Source: an uncultured Flavobacteriaceae bacterium (GTDB taxonomy: Bacteria > Bacteroidota > Bacteroidia > Flavobacteriales > Flavobacteriaceae). From it: a stretch of DNA of 64,000 bases. The notes beneath the pieces were generated by a model that worked only from the letters and a program-made list of their open reading frames with translations, did no database searches and was not told the DNA's origin. Shown one piece after another: positions 31,001 through 39,238 of the stretch. Both the position numbers and the translations under genes were made by a program. Each line of letters starts with the position of its first letter. Position 1 is the stretch's first letter. Location of the stretch: NCBI GenBank assembly GCA_943789305.1, contig CALSTP010000001.1:534178-598177 (forward strand), in the 5' to 3' direction.

Positions 31001-34000
31001 CCAGCACTTCTGCAAGTTATCTATCTGGTGTTCTAAATCAAGTTATTTGTGATAACGAAACCATGACCGATATCGTTTATTCAACGGTAGGGGCAGTAGC
31101 AATAGCAATTGTTACACCAACAACTCCATCTTGGATAGATGTTGATTTTGATCCAATAACACAGCAGATAACAATTTCAACTCCGGCAGCTCCAAATCAA
31201 AATGTTACTACAACTACGGTTTATAATTATCAAATTAATTTACAAGGAAGCTTGTTTGGTTGTAACACTGTTCCATCTCCAATATCAGGTACAGTTACCA
31301 TATCACCATTAGATCAAATTTCACATATCATAACCTCTGGTGCAGAAAATCAATCGATTTGTGTGGGTGGTAATCCTGCTATACCTTTTGCAATTGATCC
31401 TATCGAATATCAACTATCAGGAGGAGCAACGGGAGCTACAGTTACTGGACTTCCGCCAGGAATTACTCCAACCTTCACAGCCTTAAATAGACTTATCCTT
31501 TCTGGAACAGCAACGGCAATCCCCTCACCGACCTTTACATACAACTATCAAATAATAACAACCCCTGCAGGTTGCGTATCGGCGACTGCGTCAGGTTCCA
31601 TAACTGTATTCTCACAACCAGAATTAACATTAGTAACCACAGCAACTACTGCAAATCAAGTTGGTGCAAATGCAATATGTGACGCTCAGCCAATAGAAAC
31701 CATAATTTACGAGCACAGTACAACTACTCCTGTCACAACTCAAGTGAATTTCACCTGGGTCGGTTCAAATACACTCTTTGGATTTGGAGTAACTGCTTTA
31801 TCATCTGGAACAAACCAATTTGTGATTTCTGGAACACCAACGACCAACGTGACAGAAACAACTGTATACAATTATCAAATTGAAACAGTGGGAAGTAATT
31901 GTGAGCCTGAGGTTGTTTTGACGGGAAGTATTCAGATAAATCCAAACCAAACCATTGACCTTATTTCACCTGTCAATTCCGATAATCAAACGGTTTGTGT
32001 AAACGATCAAGATAATCCAGCAACTGCAAATACATCAAGTTTTGTTTCTATAGAGTATCAATTGGTTGGTGGAGCAACTAATTACAATATTATAGGATTG
32101 CCACCCGGTTTAACACACAACAGAACAATTTCAAATACAGTTTTAATCGATGGATTTATCGATTCTTCAGCAACCACAATAGCTTCGCCAACTGTAATTT
32201 ATAATTATATAATTACAACTACCGGAACATGTTCAGATACTCAAGCTTTAGGTGTGATAGAAGTTCACTCTTTACCAACTTTGAGTTTAACAAGTTCGGT
32301 AACCTCAGCAGATCAAACTGGAATCAATGCGATATGTGATGGTACTCCAATGGAAACTATTATTTATGAAATGGGTGGTGGGGCAACACTAATGGACTTC
32401 ACATGGGTAGGTTCAAATACGCTGTCATTTGCTGGTTCAGGATTTGTTCAAACCAATACAGGAACCCAAATTATTCTTTCTGGAACACCAACGACCAATG
32501 TAACTCAAACTACTTACTACAACTACCAAGTTGAAACTCTTGGAAGTAATTGTATTCCTGAAATTGTGTTGACAGGAAGTATTCAAATAAATCCAAATCA
32601 AACGATAACCCTTGTGTCATCGCCAACATCAGACAATCAAGTGGTTTGTGTCAGAGACAATAATAATCCATTGGAACCAGAGACTTCTAATTTTGTTCCA
32701 ATAGTATACGAATTAGGAGGAGGAGCTACAGGAGCAATTGTAACAGGCCTTCCAGATGGAATTTCACCATCGACAACTGCTACAGCTATTATTATTAATG
32801 GCCAGCCATCGTCTTTAGCCACATCACTAGTTTCTCCTACAATTATTTACAACTATACGGTTACTACATTTGGTGGCTGTACTACTTCCACAATTAATGG
32901 TTCTATAGAAGTTCAATCTCTTCCAACCTTAACCCTAGTATCGACTGCAACAACTGCAAATCAGACAGGATTTGGAGGAGCAGTTTGTGTTAATCAAGAC
33001 ATAGTGCCAATTATCTATGAATATGGAGGAGGAGCTGAAGGGATAACCTTCAATTGGACTTCCCCTGCAAATGTTGCTCCTGTAACATCATTATCGCAGG
33101 TCTACTCAGGAACACAATTTATTATTTCTGGAAGACCAAGCCCGTCCGCTACTTTAACCACAACAACAATTTTTGAATATGAAATTGTAACACGTGATAG
33201 TAATTGTTTGCCTGAAATAACTCTTACCGGTAGAATTGAAGTTAAACCAGAGGATGCACTTGAATTAATCTCCGGAGTTGGATCAGATTTCCCAACAGTT
33301 TGTGTTGGAGGTCTTCCAACATCAGAGAGTCTTACCGATATTGTTTATGAATTGAAGAACGGAGCTGAGAGTGCCATAGTAACGGGCTTACCTCCTGGAA
33401 TATCTTACACGGTAACTACATCGAAAACGATTGTCATATCAGGAACAGCTCAGGCATCAGCATCACTATCCTCGACAACTCTAACTCCTTGGATTTATAC
33501 TGTAACTACAATTGGTTGTTCTCCAGTTGTTGCAAATGGAACCATAACAGTTACTCCTAAACCTGAATTAATTTTAATAGCTGGAACCGCAGTACAAACT
33601 CCTGTTTGTAATTTGACACCTATCATAGATGCACAATATATTTATAATCCTGCAGCAGGAGGACCACCAGTGGTAACCTGGCCAAATGGTCAACCTAACG
33701 GTGTAAATGTATCTTCTGGAGGATTTACAGATCGATTAACAATAGGAGGTATACCCTCGGTTGTAATTACCAGAACCACAATATATCCATATGAAGTTAC
33801 TTTTTCTGGTACTTGTTCTCCCTCTGTCGTCCTTCGAGGAAGTATAGGAGTTATTCCAACACCTGTGATCGATTCAAATTACATTCTTACAAATGATGTA
33901 ACTAATGTTAGCTGTTTTGATGCATCAGATGGATCAATTATAATTCCAGATGAAGCCTCACTTGGATTTAGTAATCGTATAACTGGTGGAATGTTGAGTA

Positions 34001-37000
34001 TCCAACAAATCGATGAAATCTCTATATCAGGTACAACGACCATAGGCGATATAATTCGAGTTACTGCAGCAGGAAACACCTTTGAATATATTGTAAAAGC
34101 TGACCCTTATGGAAGTGCCATACCCGAATCTCTAGCAGTGGTTAACAATCTTGTTGCTAAGGTGATTAATGATGGAGTCGTAACCTCTGGCCCAGTGATT
34201 GAACCCTATGTATCTGCAACACCAATAGCAGGAGGAATTTCATTACAAGCAGACGTAGGAGGTATTCCGCTAAATACTTCAGTGGATATTACTCAAACTA
34301 CAAGTTTAAGTAGTGCTATAACTACTATTCAAGAAAATAGAGCATTAAATTATAATTTCTCATGGCAAGGTCCAGATGGATATACAAGTTCAAGCCTTAG
34401 TATCTTTAATCTTAAGGCAGGAGATTATGTACTTACCGTTGATCTGAATGGTTGTTCTGATCAATCTGAAGTAATAACAATAACAGAACCAGCTGAACTA
34501 AAAGTAGGCGTTAATCTTTGCTCAGGGTCTGCACAAGTGAGTGTAACCGGTGGTACACCTCCTTATACCTTTATTTTGGAAGATGATAATGGAGCACAGA
34601 TTGGAGCACCTATAGTGAAGCCGGGGGAGCATACTTATACAGGACTCGCCATTGGTGATGACTACATCGTTGAAGTTACCGATCAGTCATGTACGGTAGC
34701 AGTTCGTGAAGCTTTCAGAGTTCCAACTTCATTAAGTTTTAATCATTGGGATCTAAACGAAGGAGTTACTAACAGTTATTGTGCAACTGGAACCATTGGA
34801 AATGGTAGTATTGAGTTGACTCGAGGTACTGGCGCTACATTTCAAAGCGCATTTTCTGGAGGATCAAATGTTTTCTCATACAAATGGCAAAGCTCTTCCT
34901 CTTCTGGGACAATTGGAGTAAGCCCTAATATTTATAATCTACCTCCAGATGTATATACTGTAACAGTTACGGACTTAATTTTGGGTTGTTCTGACACACG
35001 TTCGTTTACTGTGGGTGGATTCCCTGTTCTAGAGCTAAATGCAGTTGTTGTAGGATTCCTAATAGATAACTCTACTGGTGTTGCTTCAAGTACTGCAGAC
35101 TATGTTTACAATTTGGCATGTAATGGTGATACTGATGCTAACTTCACTTTAATAGCAAGTGGTGGAAATAGTAATTATACCATTACTCCAGTTGTTCCAG
35201 TTGTTTCTACTATAAGTAATATTGGAGGTACAATACTTGTTGATGACGGAGGACCTGGTCTTTATACTTTCAATTTACAAGATACAGGTCCAAATGGAGA
35301 TATTTGTTCGGTGATAAAAACAGTTGAGGTAATTAACCCTGACCCAATGTTCCTTGTTGAAAATACAGGAAATAGAAATAATCCTATTTGTAATGGAGAC
35401 TTTGGTTTGGTTGAGTTTAACGTAGTTGGTGGATCACCAAACAGAGGACCATACAGGGTTACCTTAAACGGAGGTGCTCTAGTTAAGAGCTCTTTAACAC
35501 CAGGTGATAGAAGAGTAGTGTTTGACAATATTGATACTTCTTTAATTAGTTCCATAGCTACTAATGTTTTAATAGAGGATGCATTTGGATGTTCAGTGAC
35601 AACACAACTTTCGTCTCAAATAGTTTTTAATGTTATTCCAGATCTACAGTTTGAATCAGATGTAATAGATATTGATTGTTCTGTTCCAACTGATGGAAGT
35701 GTAACTTTTAGAGAAGTTGGGCCTGATACATTTGCAGATCCTCAACAAGTTCAGATTCGAGTTTATCTAGCTTCAAATGGAACCAATATTTTCAAAGCTT
35801 GGGGGGCAAATCCTAATGAATCAGTTTCAATACCATTGACTGGTCTGGGGATATATAATTATAATATTACCGATGGTAATGGATGTCTTTTGACACCCAC
35901 ACCTGATCCTACTTTTGAAGTTAAAGTAATTGGAAACGATAATCCACTTAATATTGGTTGGGATGTTACACCGGTTGGTTGTGGAAATGACACCAGTAGA
36001 ATTGTTTTAAATATTGAAAATATAGTACCACCATTAAGTATTTCATGGTTTGAAAAGAAACCGGTAGTAACGACAATTAGCTCAACAACTGGTGGAATTA
36101 CGACATCAACTGATACAACAAATATCGAATTTGTACTTATTCCTTCTTTGGATGGTAATGCTACAGTATCTGATTTACCAGAAGGTGTTTATCGAGCAGA
36201 AGTGTCAGATGCCCGCTCACAAAACTGTGGAGGGACTGTAGCTACTGTTCCCCCAATTATTCTTCAGGAAAGTTCAATTGAAGTTGTGAATTTCAAAACA
36301 ATTGAAAATGAACCAGCTCTTTGTGATAATTATGGAAACGCATTTACCTCTGACGTAAGTTTTAGAATTAATGCAAACTTGAACAGAGGTTCAATTTCAA
36401 GTAGTTTTAATATTTCCTTATTATCTCAGAACACTGGAGCTGTAATTCCAATACCTGCAGCTATGGATATAAATGGTGATGGAATAGTTGATCCAAAACC
36501 TAGAGGTTATACCTATCGATACCCTCTATTACCTGCTGACAGTTATACTCTGACTATTGAAGAAAGACTTCCACCAACTCTTCCTGCAACTAGTACCCTA
36601 GTCGCGTGCTCAGAAATATATTTCTTTGAAATTTTAGACTATTTACCAATAGAATATACCGGGGATACTGTAGGAATTACAACAGATCTTTGTACAGGAC
36701 TTGGAACAATTATAGGTGATGCTGTTGGTGGTGTACCATTTACTGACACTGGATTACCAACTTACTCATGGTTATGGACTTTCACTCCACAAGATACCTC
36801 AAGGGGAGTAGAAACTTTCAATTCTAAAGATATTCTTAATGCCGAGCCTGGTAGCTATTGTGTAAAAATAACAGATTCAAATGGATGTACTTATGATTCC
36901 TGTGATACTGCTGCAGGTGCTACCCCAATAGACATAGAGATTGAAGACAAAGTTACACCATTTAGTATCACAGGTAATCTCACAGATCCTGATGATTCAA

Positions 37001-38175
37001 GTCTAAAAGTTAAATCACTACCTCCTGACTGCACAAGTGGTGGTCTTAATGGACAAATTGGTATTGCTATTGATGGTGGTCAACTACCTATTGAAATTAC
37101 TTGGTTTATCGAGGATCCAACGACTCTCACAGCTGCAACAAATCCAGGCTATCGTCCACTATCACAGTTCACCGGTAAGGCTAATTTACGAGATCTAGTT
37201 CCTGGAAACTATAAGATGATTTTGCAAAGTAAAAGTAGATTGGCTGATGCTTGTAAAGGAAGTGGTAATTTCCTAAATAATGACTATTTATACTATGAAG
37301 AAATTATTCAGGTAACACCAAACAGAGAGCTTTATGTTCTTGACGGTCCATTTGTTGATGATGATCTTTGTGGGTCAACCCAAGGAAGATTAGAGATAGA
37401 TATATACGATAATAATGATGGGAATCTAGATTTCTACTATAATGATATTCTTATTAGTCCAAGTGATGTTATTCAGTTGAGTGATCGTTCTTGGTCAGTT
37501 GGAATTACTAATGCAGTAGAAACTGCTCCTCTCAAGATTAAAAATGCTGAGGGTTGTTGGATTGAGGTAGAAATCAGTAGGGGAATAGGAGAACCAAGTT
37601 TTACTTATGATTCTCCAGCTCTTGCAAATAGTGGTGTTATTGGAGCAAGAGAAGAAGTTACTTTTGAAAATACATCAACTGATCCATTTGTGAAATCAGA
37701 ATGGATATTTGGAGATAGTACAATCCCTGTAATTGTAGAATCTTCTACGGTAAGTATTACTCCAGTACGACATGTTTATGGAGTATCTGGGACTTATTTT
37801 GCCACCCTAAGAATTTATAACTCAATTGGCTGCTCTGAGGAAGAAACTATGCCAATTGTAATAGGAAAAGGCTATAACATTAGGGCTCCCAATGTATTCA
37901 CTCCTGGTGGTACAGATACTATTAATAGTCACTTTAGACCACTGTTTAATGGATTTAGTAATATGATATTTACTGTTTATGATTATCGTGGTAATATTTT
38001 ATATAGTGATTATCAAGAAGAGACTGATGTAAATAACCCTGTAGGATTTGTATTAGAAGGTTGGGATGGTAGCAATGACAACAATTCACCCTATTATATT
38101 TATACCGCCTCTGGTCTACTTCTTGATGAAGAGACAAGAGTTGAGAAAAGTGGAACCTTTATTATAATAAGATAA
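22444..38175 (+). CDS. Giant SprB-like surface adhesin, main ORF with SprB repeats and T9SS type B terminus
   Basis: 5,243 codons after the frameshift; the frame is actually open from about 22040 and the ATG at 22444 is only the first internal Met. In order: the 858-bp repeat domains (to about 25050); more diverged Ig-like A/B modules (to about 27300); and a long array of modules with 'TGLPPGI...ISGTP...YNYQI.T.GSNC' (about 29450-33870). SprB-type repeats follow ('VSCFDASDGSIII', 'YNFSWQGPDGYTSS', 'LKAGDYVLTVDLNGCS'), then a PKD-like domain ('HVYGVSGTYFATLRIYNSIGC'). The terminus is of gliding-motility type ('NVFTPGG...', 'FTVYDYRGNILYSD', 'LEGWDGSNDNNSPY'), which directs type IX secretion. 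The whole protein would be about 7,430 aa, larger than F. johnsoniae SprB (about 6,500 aa). A PorP/SprF gene starts at the next base. Confidence 0.9.
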   Translation: MTATSTIAGSNFEFRINGAEIQNGLSNTYSRTIDASIPPILPTGNYIVTVAVTSPGGCTVTDTLTLFENNIPIPAGLTTASATICSGQVPQPIVGAAAVASGTTVDYVWMRSTDGGVTYNTIGGAANAATYTPTSAIVTTTFYRRDIVSTLRTVSCTLEGGPIQVAVAAPPTPGLTGTAISGTRTASDTLVICPGELVNFQATGGATYRFIGQGGVTLQSRSASSTFSTNTLNNLNTVQVEVFNAGGCSSFSDLITINIGPGSGAPNLQTTNSTLNNTFCTGDVVTMTATSTIAGSNFEFRINGAEIQNGLSNTYSRTIDASIPPILPTGNYIVTVAVTSPGGCTVTDTLTLFENNIPIPAGLTTASATICSGQVPQPIVGAAAVASGTTVDYVWMRSTDGGVTYNTIGGAANAATYTPTSAIVTTTFYRRDIVSTLRTVSCTLEGGPIQVAVAAPPTPGLTGTAISGTRTASDTLVICPGELVNFQATGGATYRFIGQGGVTLQSRSASSTFSTNTLNNLNTVQVEVFNAGGCSSFSDLITINIGPGSGAPNLQTTNSTLNNTFCTGDVVTMTATSTIAGSNFEFRINGAEIQNGLSNTYSRTIDASIPPILPTGNYIVTVAVTSPGGCTVTDTLTLFENNIPIPAGLTTASATICSGQVPQPIVGAAAVASGTTVDYVWMRSTDGGVTYNTIGGAANAATYTPTSAIVTTTFYRRDIVSTLRTVSCTLEGGPIQVAVAAPPTPGLTGTAISGTRTASDTLVICPGELVNFQATGGATYRFIGQGGVTLQSRSASSTFSTNTLNNLNTVQVEVFNAGGCSSFSDLITINIGPGSGAPNLQTTASTLNNTFCTGDVVTMTATSTIAGSNFRFSVNGSIQQNFSVANTFIPILNTPDAVTGNYVVLVEVNSPGGCTVTDTLTLFENVISSVGTLTTASSTICSGEVPQPIIGTSTVASGSISYQWEESFDNITYTPILGAANAATYTPTVAPLLSATRIFYKRITTSIRRGTACTVETAPVLITISSPTPSLIADPGNISATGTFTMCEGSEARFTAAGGLSYEFYVNGIKRGARSNQSTFTISSLTNSPSLRNNERVRVLVFDQLTGAGGCSAFSDEIIVRTIAVPTVNLTRSDTTGSIFCTGDEPSFTASSSLSSATYEFYIGPTPWQNSTSTVFTPIQSLYVPFLTDGDVISVVVNASGVSGCSATDSITMVENAFTVSGLITNASPMICSGGTPSVFTNVASASGTGSITYRWQSGLSTATFIDIVPFVTTATFTPTTSLTTHTLFRRRAISTIGVDECESFSNTIEIRISPPLDGGLISPALMEICTGDSPGALSVTGGSIGPLMTYEWQISSDGLIFTAITSATGQTYTPSSLNTTTFYKRIVNLNGGGPPASCTAESSIIRINIVDLNPGSLDERVEQAYCFGTMPPTLTSSITGGVQQDAFSSVGTISYQWQESLNDGTWTNIPSATQNYYNPPSLIQTTFFRRIAISTTISNVCTDFTESLRIEIIDDLDAGTILPADQNICSILTAADLPRSLVLTSPETQTTSVTYQWQQSLDKSVWFDIPGQQNLNLNFSLGLDGVAGTPDDDSWLPSSTSTSTYYRVVTTYVGNPKPFAQEQVRILLTDQPRVMAVGEYMISVNGDNHAINTTLTSTLDQIGSDLAAKITSDDPIVNAAYNSTTNIITLQPIIPGTYNVASSILLTDDTIALSFPDNPPIFMTILVSGNTGTRTPNAGLDSCQIYSSIAEISSEPQPEFILVSGIVSPQQVCRGDLIIPIQYTYTSNVDEIQIRNLDPGLIPTISGAGTVVGPFDVGGLGIAGWYRITNSASRTFSITGSVTNSSNFSMVTILDPLSQCNPITETYVIQVTPNAVQPNFIRKGQNLPGYEVLSSQMSSIASITAITPVRWYNNTVCQDRLPAPTTEWTDFYACYSDNTFNQLSNSYEWEVSPPEAGNMTNNNFQETTIQLNTLAAPALGENYTVSITTVASGTTAYTTTSTLAIQTTDEIGIDLASKISLDSAVDAIYNNVIDQIIIEAATPNLSFTTTVSPLAIGQSTQFSIPSIRQIIRSGTMQWNPSFTGSSTIRVRSIGCGSNVSSWTSVVIDVIPETVPINPASDLYPPVVIDAGICSGATTGIVPLCQVDAFTLPTQFFTASDNAANVNDYGSLEWRMENIAPGSLTVATPGTIDQATGIITWNIGWWGTFDLQVRPVDCDGGFGVWSTSTISIGPTNGPVTDVTPISALPECPIPDSGFSTTLRSSQEVNWYVNSRLGLVSSTTFINTVTFQLTPLPNNDLFLDFEPGFSGNIIITAEPALCPGSTVNYVINIPDPPTIVLTSGFNSNLLIGPDSICRNTAINTITYQIEGAADAVTVTGLPTGVIPVLDITPQSTSLNLSNTGTAFSAGQIYSIQINNNTYNFVTTGPGNDIDTVGEGLRDDINLRTTNFVATYASPLLSIEPSGTGKRGDSFIIAPSTPVGNSVDIDPPLTTPLQKILTISGTPLNSVPPGQYPYIITTLAPAANCAVVSATGIIEIEESASITIVNGIANNTGANSICNGASYTPPASLLTLDIINAFNLRVDPLTPLPNGLALSLSASGTANQFEITGQISESVFVPTTFVVNLVTTGANCEDAVLQISIEVEPNPTIDPAVGANLDPFVCSSEPLVPIRFEVFNPAFGLGETVSSTFPPGVDGRLYQQIQVSQFTVDFLLGAGDTTAVSDTFVFNINNIPYTYATPNTSTNIQLAAEINTFLTAQLPATQFTVLYTAGTNVIQIQHVNAGIAFNVISSDSATFLDISETQIITPPSYYEISGTPSVTLGAPTPYVYELTTSGPNCTGSTSVSGTITVQPSTSASYLSGVLNQVICDNETMTDIVYSTVGAVAIAIVTPTTPSWIDVDFDPITQQITISTPAAPNQNVTTTTVYNYQINLQGSLFGCNTVPSPISGTVTISPLDQISHIITSGAENQSICVGGNPAIPFAIDPIEYQLSGGATGATVTGLPPGITPTFTALNRLILSGTATAIPSPTFTYNYQIITTPAGCVSATASGSITVFSQPELTLVTTATTANQVGANAICDAQPIETIIYEHSTTTPVTTQVNFTWVGSNTLFGFGVTALSSGTNQFVISGTPTTNVTETTVYNYQIETVGSNCEPEVVLTGSIQINPNQTIDLISPVNSDNQTVCVNDQDNPATANTSSFVSIEYQLVGGATNYNIIGLPPGLTHNRTISNTVLIDGFIDSSATTIASPTVIYNYIITTTGTCSDTQALGVIEVHSLPTLSLTSSVTSADQTGINAICDGTPMETIIYEMGGGATLMDFTWVGSNTLSFAGSGFVQTNTGTQIILSGTPTTNVTQTTYYNYQVETLGSNCIPEIVLTGSIQINPNQTITLVSSPTSDNQVVCVRDNNNPLEPETSNFVPIVYELGGGATGAIVTGLPDGISPSTTATAIIINGQPSSLATSLVSPTIIYNYTVTTFGGCTTSTINGSIEVQSLPTLTLVSTATTANQTGFGGAVCVNQDIVPIIYEYGGGAEGITFNWTSPANVAPVTSLSQVYSGTQFIISGRPSPSATLTTTTIFEYEIVTRDSNCLPEITLTGRIEVKPEDALELISGVGSDFPTVCVGGLPTSESLTDIVYELKNGAESAIVTGLPPGISYTVTTSKTIVISGTAQASASLSSTTLTPWIYTVTTIGCSPVVANGTITVTPKPELILIAGTAVQTPVCNLTPIIDAQYIYNPAAGGPPVVTWPNGQPNGVNVSSGGFTDRLTIGGIPSVVITRTTIYPYEVTFSGTCSPSVVLRGSIGVIPTPVIDSNYILTNDVTNVSCFDASDGSIIIPDEASLGFSNRITGGMLSIQQIDEISISGTTTIGDIIRVTAAGNTFEYIVKADPYGSAIPESLAVVNNLVAKVINDGVVTSGPVIEPYVSATPIAGGISLQADVGGIPLNTSVDITQTTSLSSAITTIQENRALNYNFSWQGPDGYTSSSLSIFNLKAGDYVLTVDLNGCSDQSEVITITEPAELKVGVNLCSGSAQVSVTGGTPPYTFILEDDNGAQIGAPIVKPGEHTYTGLAIGDDYIVEVTDQSCTVAVREAFRVPTSLSFNHWDLNEGVTNSYCATGTIGNGSIELTRGTGATFQSAFSGGSNVFSYKWQSSSSSGTIGVSPNIYNLPPDVYTVTVTDLILGCSDTRSFTVGGFPVLELNAVVVGFLIDNSTGVASSTADYVYNLACNGDTDANFTLIASGGNSNYTITPVVPVVSTISNIGGTILVDDGGPGLYTFNLQDTGPNGDICSVIKTVEVINPDPMFLVENTGNRNNPICNGDFGLVEFNVVGGSPNRGPYRVTLNGGALVKSSLTPGDRRVVFDNIDTSLISSIATNVLIEDAFGCSVTTQLSSQIVFNVIPDLQFESDVIDIDCSVPTDGSVTFREVGPDTFADPQQVQIRVYLASNGTNIFKAWGANPNESVSIPLTGLGIYNYNITDGNGCLLTPTPDPTFEVKVIGNDNPLNIGWDVTPVGCGNDTSRIVLNIENIVPPLSISWFEKKPVVTTISSTTGGITTSTDTTNIEFVLIPSLDGNATVSDLPEGVYRAEVSDARSQNCGGTVATVPPIILQESSIEVVNFKTIENEPALCDNYGNAFTSDVSFRINANLNRGSISSSFNISLLSQNTGAVIPIPAAMDINGDGIVDPKPRGYTYRYPLLPADSYTLTIEERLPPTLPATSTLVACSEIYFFEILDYLPIEYTGDTVGITTDLCTGLGTIIGDAVGGVPFTDTGLPTYSWLWTFTPQDTSRGVETFNSKDILNAEPGSYCVKITDSNGCTYDSCDTAAGATPIDIEIEDKVTPFSITGNLTDPDDSSLKVKSLPPDCTSGGLNGQIGIAIDGGQLPIEITWFIEDPTTLTAATNPGYRPLSQFTGKANLRDLVPGNYKMILQSKSRLADACKGSGNFLNNDYLYYEEIIQVTPNRELYVLDGPFVDDDLCGSTQGRLEIDIYDNNDGNLDFYYNDILISPSDVIQLSDRSWSVGITNAVETAPLKIKNAEGCWIEVEISRGIGEPSFTYDSPALANSGVIGAREEVTFENTSTDPFVKSEWIFGDSTIPVIVESSTVSITPVRHVYGVSGTYFATLRIYNSIGCSEEETMPIVIGKGYNIRAPNVFTPGGTDTINSHFRPLFNGFSNMIFTVYDYRGNILYSDYQEETDVNNPVGFVLEGWDGSNDNNSPYYIYTASGLLLDEETRVEKSGTFIIIR

Positions 38176-39192
38176 ATGATTAAAATAAAATTAACATATA
38201 TTATTTTTCTTTTTGCAATTTATTTTGGAGGGTCACTGTATGCTCAAGAGGATTATATTGTTAATCACTCCAAGTTTATGCAAAAATCTAATCCAAGTTA
38301 TTTTGGGTTTAATAGTTTAAATAAAGTGGGAGTTTTATATAATTCTTTGAAATTGAATGAATACGACAGGATGGATAACAAGTATTTCTTCGGATCTTTA
38401 ACTTTTGAAGATCAAGGATTTAGTCTTGGCATAGATATGAACTCCTTTAAAATTCAAACCACTGGTTTAACCACTAATTTATTTAATCTAAGTTATATAT
38501 ATAAACTTCAATTTGATAATAACACGTTTTTTTTACCAGCTGTCACAGTAGGTTTTGGTAGTTCGCAGGTAAACCCAGAAAATCTAATTTTTGAGGATCA
38601 ATTACTCATACCAGGTTCTATAAATCCCGAGACACTTGATCCGTTGGCTCCAAACATTAGTAGTGTAAATTATTTCGATTTAGGTGCTTCATTTATTTTA
38701 CATACTGATAAGTATCTAGCTGGTTTGACTTTTAAGCATTTAAATAAACCTAACACTTCTTATAACAAAGAAACGGAAGATGAAAAACCTGTTGAAGTTT
38801 CTATTCAAGGTGCTTATGAATTTGATTTGAATCCTTATGAAAGAAGGTATTTACCTCGTTACTCATATTTATATGCTTATGGATCTTTCACTAAATATGG
38901 TGATGCCTTGAAGATTTATCTTTCTCAAGATTTTCAACTAGGTGAATTTTCAATTGGACTCAGTCAACAAGCTACATCAATCGAAGCTTTTGCACTAAAT
39001 AACGTTGGAGTTTCAATAGGTCTGGCTATTGAGAATTTTGATTTTGGTTTGTTGTATAATTTTCCTTTTCAATCCCCAGGTGTTGTATTTTCTCCAAGCA
39101 TGTTTGAATTATTTATCACTTTCGACTTTTCTATTTATAGAAGAAATAGAAGAGGTCAATTCAACCGTTTACAGATTGATAACTACTACTAA
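38176..39192 (+). CDS. PorP/SprF family type IX secretion outer-membrane protein
   Basis: A 338-aa outer-membrane beta-barrel protein with signal peptide ('IIFLFAIYFGGSLYAQ'). Features typical of PorP/SprF are the early 'NHSKFMQKSNPSYFGFN' (family form 'NPAYAG'), 'YDLGASF'-like 'YFDLGASFILHTDKYLAGLTFKHLNKP', and a closing barrel strand 'FELFITFDFSIYRR'. In Flavobacterium, SprF is needed for secretion and surface attachment of its type B partner SprB. Here the ATG follows the adhesin stop TAA with no spacer, so the two are translationally coupled and this protein most likely serves that adhesin. Confidence 0.92.
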   Translation: MIKIKLTYIIFLFAIYFGGSLYAQEDYIVNHSKFMQKSNPSYFGFNSLNKVGVLYNSLKLNEYDRMDNKYFFGSLTFEDQGFSLGIDMNSFKIQTTGLTTNLFNLSYIYKLQFDNNTFFLPAVTVGFGSSQVNPENLIFEDQLLIPGSINPETLDPLAPNISSVNYFDLGASFILHTDKYLAGLTFKHLNKPNTSYNKETEDEKPVEVSIQGAYEFDLNPYERRYLPRYSYLYAYGSFTKYGDALKIYLSQDFQLGEFSIGLSQQATSIEAFALNNVGVSIGLAIENFDFGLLYNFPFQSPGVVFSPSMFELFITFDFSIYRRNRRGQFNRLQIDNYY

Positions 39193-39221
39193 TTATACTC
39201 AGGCAATGGGAAATAAATGCG

Positions 39222-39236
39222 ATTGTCTAAGACAAT
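39222..39236. terminator. Weak hairpin between porP/sprF and the M28 peptidase
   Basis: ATTGTC-TAA-GACAAT is a short 6-bp stem in the 46-bp gap between two convergent genes. There is no long T-run, so it is only a possible terminator. Confidence 0.3.
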
Positions 39237-39238
39237 TA

